A DNA stretch of 23,872 nucleotides from VGBK01 sp964354255. Lineage in GTDB: Bacteria > Actinomycetota > Acidimicrobiia > Spongiisociales > UBA11373. The stretch spans positions 1-23,872 of the forward strand of contig CAYGYX010000030.1 in assembly GCA_964354255.1 (NCBI GenBank), in the 5' to 3' direction. Shown here piece after piece: positions 22,400 to 23,872 of this stretch; position 1 is the stretch's first letter, and each line of letters begins with the position of its first letter. A model generated the notes under the pieces. That model was not told the DNA's origin. It saw only the letters and a list, made by a program, of their open reading frames with translations, and searched no databases. A program made the position numbers and the translations under genes.

Positions 22400-22432
22400 C
22401 TCCGGCGGAGGGTACCCCTCCGACCGCCGGAG
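22400..22432 (+). terminator. Hairpin after the metallo-hydrolase gene
   Basis: CTCCGGCGG (22400-22408) pairs with CCGCCGGAG (22424-22432), a 9-bp GC stem with a 15-base loop that itself contains GGGTACCC. It lies 9 bp after the stop and 18 bp before the next -10 box. No T tract follows. Confidence 0.6.
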
Positions 22433-22449
22433 GGAGGCCCCGGGTCGAG

Positions 22450-22455
22450 TAGCCT
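22450..22455 (+). promoter_or_regulatory. TAGCCT -10 box of the MFS transporter gene
   Basis: TAGCCT stands 39 nt before ATG 22495, just after the hairpin, giving a leader of about 32 nt with a GAGGAG ribosome-binding site. It suggests the transporter has its own promoter besides any read-through. Confidence 0.45.
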
Positions 22456-22494
22456 CCGCTGCGCCCCCGAGGAGAGCCGCACGAGGAGCACACG

Positions 22495-23718
22495 ATGACA
22501 TCGGCCGCCATCGCCCCGTCCCAACTGCCCCGGGCGCGCAAGCTCCGCATCGCCGCGGCCTACTACGCCGCCTACCTCATGCTGGGCCTGATGCTGACCT
22601 CCGTCGGCCCGGCCATGGACGACCTGGAAGAGCAGAGCGGGTCCTCCACCTCGGACGTCGGCTTCCTCGTCGTGGTCATGTCGCTCGGCTACATGGTGGG
22701 ATCGGTCGTCGGCGGCCGCTTGTACGGCCGCCTCGTCGGCCATCGGATCCTCTCCCTCTCCCTGCTGGGAATGGCCCTGGCGACCCTCGCCATCCCGTGG
22801 CTGGGCGCTCTGTGGTTGTTGATCGTGGCCTTCTTCCTGGTCGGCCTGGCCCTGGGGATCATGGACGTCGGCGGCAACACCCTGCTGGTCTGGCTGTACG
22901 GGGCCGAGGTGCCGCCCTACATGAACGCCCTTCACCTCTGCTTCGGCATCGGGGCCTTCATCGGCCCTCTGGCGATGAACGGCTTTGCCGCCGCCACCGG
23001 CACCGCCGTCAGCACGTACTGGCTCTACGCCGGCCTCATGCTGCCCGTCACCCTCTGGCTGGCCAGGACGCCCAGCCCGGACAGCCCGGTCGCGGCACAG
23101 ACGGCCCCCGGCATCGCCGGCGCGCTGCGCCGCTACTGGCTGGTCATCGCCCTCATCTCGGTCTTCGTCTTCATGCACATGGGCGCCGAGCTGTCCTACG
23201 GGGCGTACATCACCTCCTATGCAGACGACCTCTTCTACTCGGAGTCCCTGGCCCGGGTGGTGAACTCGGTCTTCTGGGGCGGCCTGGTGGTCGGCCGCCT
23301 GATCGCGGTCCCCCTGGCGCTGCGCCTGAAGGCCGCGGCCATGCTGCGGATCGACCTGCTGGGGGCCGCGGCCGGCATCGCCCTCATCGCCCTGCTGCCC
23401 GACTCGACGGTGGCCCTGTGGATCGGGACCATCGTCCTGGGCATGAGCATCGCCTCGATGATCCCCAGCAGCATCAACTACGCCGGCGAGAGGATGCCCA
23501 TCACCGGCCAGATCACCGCCCTCTTCCTGATAGGGGGCAGCGCCGGTTCCACCGTCCTGCCCCTCATCGTGGGCCGGCTCTACGGCGACGAGCCGAACGT
23601 CCGGCCCGAGATGATGGTGTGGGTGACCGCGGCCGCGGTGGGCGCGGCGATCCTGCTGCTCGCCGCCATGGCCGCGGCCACCCGCCGCGAGCGCCCGGAG
23701 GTCGGTATCGCCGACTGA
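22495..23718 (+). CDS. MFS transporter, sugar permease-like
   Basis: A 407-residue membrane protein with about 12 transmembrane helices. ATG 22495 has GAGGAG upstream. The cytoplasmic loop between helices 2 and 3 reads GGRLYGRLVGHR, the MFS motif A-like sequence. Helix 4-5 has GIMDVGGNTLLVWLYGAEVPPYMNALHLCFGIGAFIGPLAM, which resembles the fucose permease and related sugar branches, where N and H in this region are conserved. The middle loop SPDSPVAAQTAPG separates two six-helix halves. It probably imports the substrate of the adjacent transketolase/SDR operon, but substrate and direction are inferred from position only. No ATPase or binding protein is linked. Confidence 0.93.
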   Translation: MTSAAIAPSQLPRARKLRIAAAYYAAYLMLGLMLTSVGPAMDDLEEQSGSSTSDVGFLVVVMSLGYMVGSVVGGRLYGRLVGHRILSLSLLGMALATLAIPWLGALWLLIVAFFLVGLALGIMDVGGNTLLVWLYGAEVPPYMNALHLCFGIGAFIGPLAMNGFAAATGTAVSTYWLYAGLMLPVTLWLARTPSPDSPVAAQTAPGIAGALRRYWLVIALISVFVFMHMGAELSYGAYITSYADDLFYSESLARVVNSVFWGGLVVGRLIAVPLALRLKAAAMLRIDLLGAAAGIALIALLPDSTVALWIGTIVLGMSIASMIPSSINYAGERMPITGQITALFLIGGSAGSTVLPLIVGRLYGDEPNVRPEMMVWVTAAAVGAAILLLAAMAAATRRERPEVGIAD

Positions 23719-23766
23719 CCTGCCGCTCTCCGCGCGGCGCCTCCGTCCCGGCTCGGCACTCCCCTA

Positions 23767-23872
23767 ATGAGCGACTACCACCTCCACCTGCACCCGCACG
23801 AGCCGACACCCGACGGCCCGCCGCCCGGGGAGTACCCCGTCTCCTACCTGGAGCGATACGTGGAAGCCGCCG
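23767..23872 (+). CDS. PHP-domain phosphoesterase, histidinol-phosphatase-like (5' part)
   Basis: Only 35 codons are in the window. They open MSDYHLHLHPHEPTPDGPP, and then Tyr-Pro-Val-Ser-Tyr-Leu-Glu-Arg-Tyr-Val-Glu-Ala-Ala. The early HxHxH cluster is the first metal-binding motif of PHP phosphoesterases, and the following LERYVEAA helix agrees. Histidinol-phosphatase is the best-known member of this type; other small phosphate esters are possible. No strong ribosome-binding site is seen before ATG 23767. The 48-bp gap before it holds no terminator. Confidence 0.72.
   Translation, partial: MSDYHLHLHPHEPTPDGPPPGEYPVSYLERYVEAA

Overview
This is about 24 kb of a very GC-rich bacterial chromosome. 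I read it as actinobacterial, probably from the Acidimicrobiia or a relative. The reasons are the GC content, frequent GTG starts, lipoproteins with long Thr/Ser linkers after the lipobox, several starts that look leaderless behind TANNNT -10 boxes, and families common in that group (Mut7-C RNase with a ubiquitin-like domain, C_GCAxxG_C_C, the short CPMRKR...WHTKWCPGWKAY protein). The taxonomy is an inference. I see no phage, IS element, CRISPR array or rRNA.

Layout. 1-50: 5' part of tRNA-Val(TAC), minus strand. 97-1956: peptide-type ABC substrate-binding lipoprotein, divergent from a Glu/Leu/Phe/Val-type dehydrogenase (2299-3660). A strong hairpin follows, then a minus-strand pair: an uncharacterised protein (3749-4426) and a secreted protein joining 21 in-phase RTX nonapeptides to a transglycosylase-like domain (4551-5834). 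5924-8875: a HIT protein, a DUF937-type protein overlapping it tail to tail and apparently starting at ATC, and a glucose-6-phosphate isomerase of the transaldolase-fusion type. 8924-9264: remnant of a threonine dehydratase with a frameshift and an internal deletion. 9380-11812 (minus): a second RTX protein, a second HIT protein and an esterase. 11842-14167 (plus): Mut7-C RNase and 4-alpha-glucanotransferase. 14175-16155 (minus): FGGY sugar kinase and a rhodanese lipoprotein. 16253-16399: a 48-residue protein. 16459-17187: a Thr/Ser-rich lipoprotein. 17354-18197: Dabb and C_GCAxxG_C_C proteins.

18268-22391 is the most coherent system. A good sigma70-type promoter with an operator-like palindrome drives a cupin, a split transketolase (two subunits, ATGA overlap), a short-chain dehydrogenase and a metallo-beta-lactamase-fold hydrolase. 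An MFS transporter with its own -10 follows (22495-23718). Together these look like uptake and catabolism of an unidentified sugar or polyol-like compound. The window ends in the 5' end of a PHP-family phosphoesterase gene.

Central carbon genes (isomerase, glucanotransferase, sugar kinase, transketolase) are scattered among secreted and small accessory genes, so I would call this a metabolic region of the chromosome rather than a mobile island. The most notable points are the transketolase cluster, the RTX-transglycosylase fusion, the recurring TAG-type -10 boxes at leaderless starts, the ATC-start DUF937 gene and the threonine dehydratase fossil.
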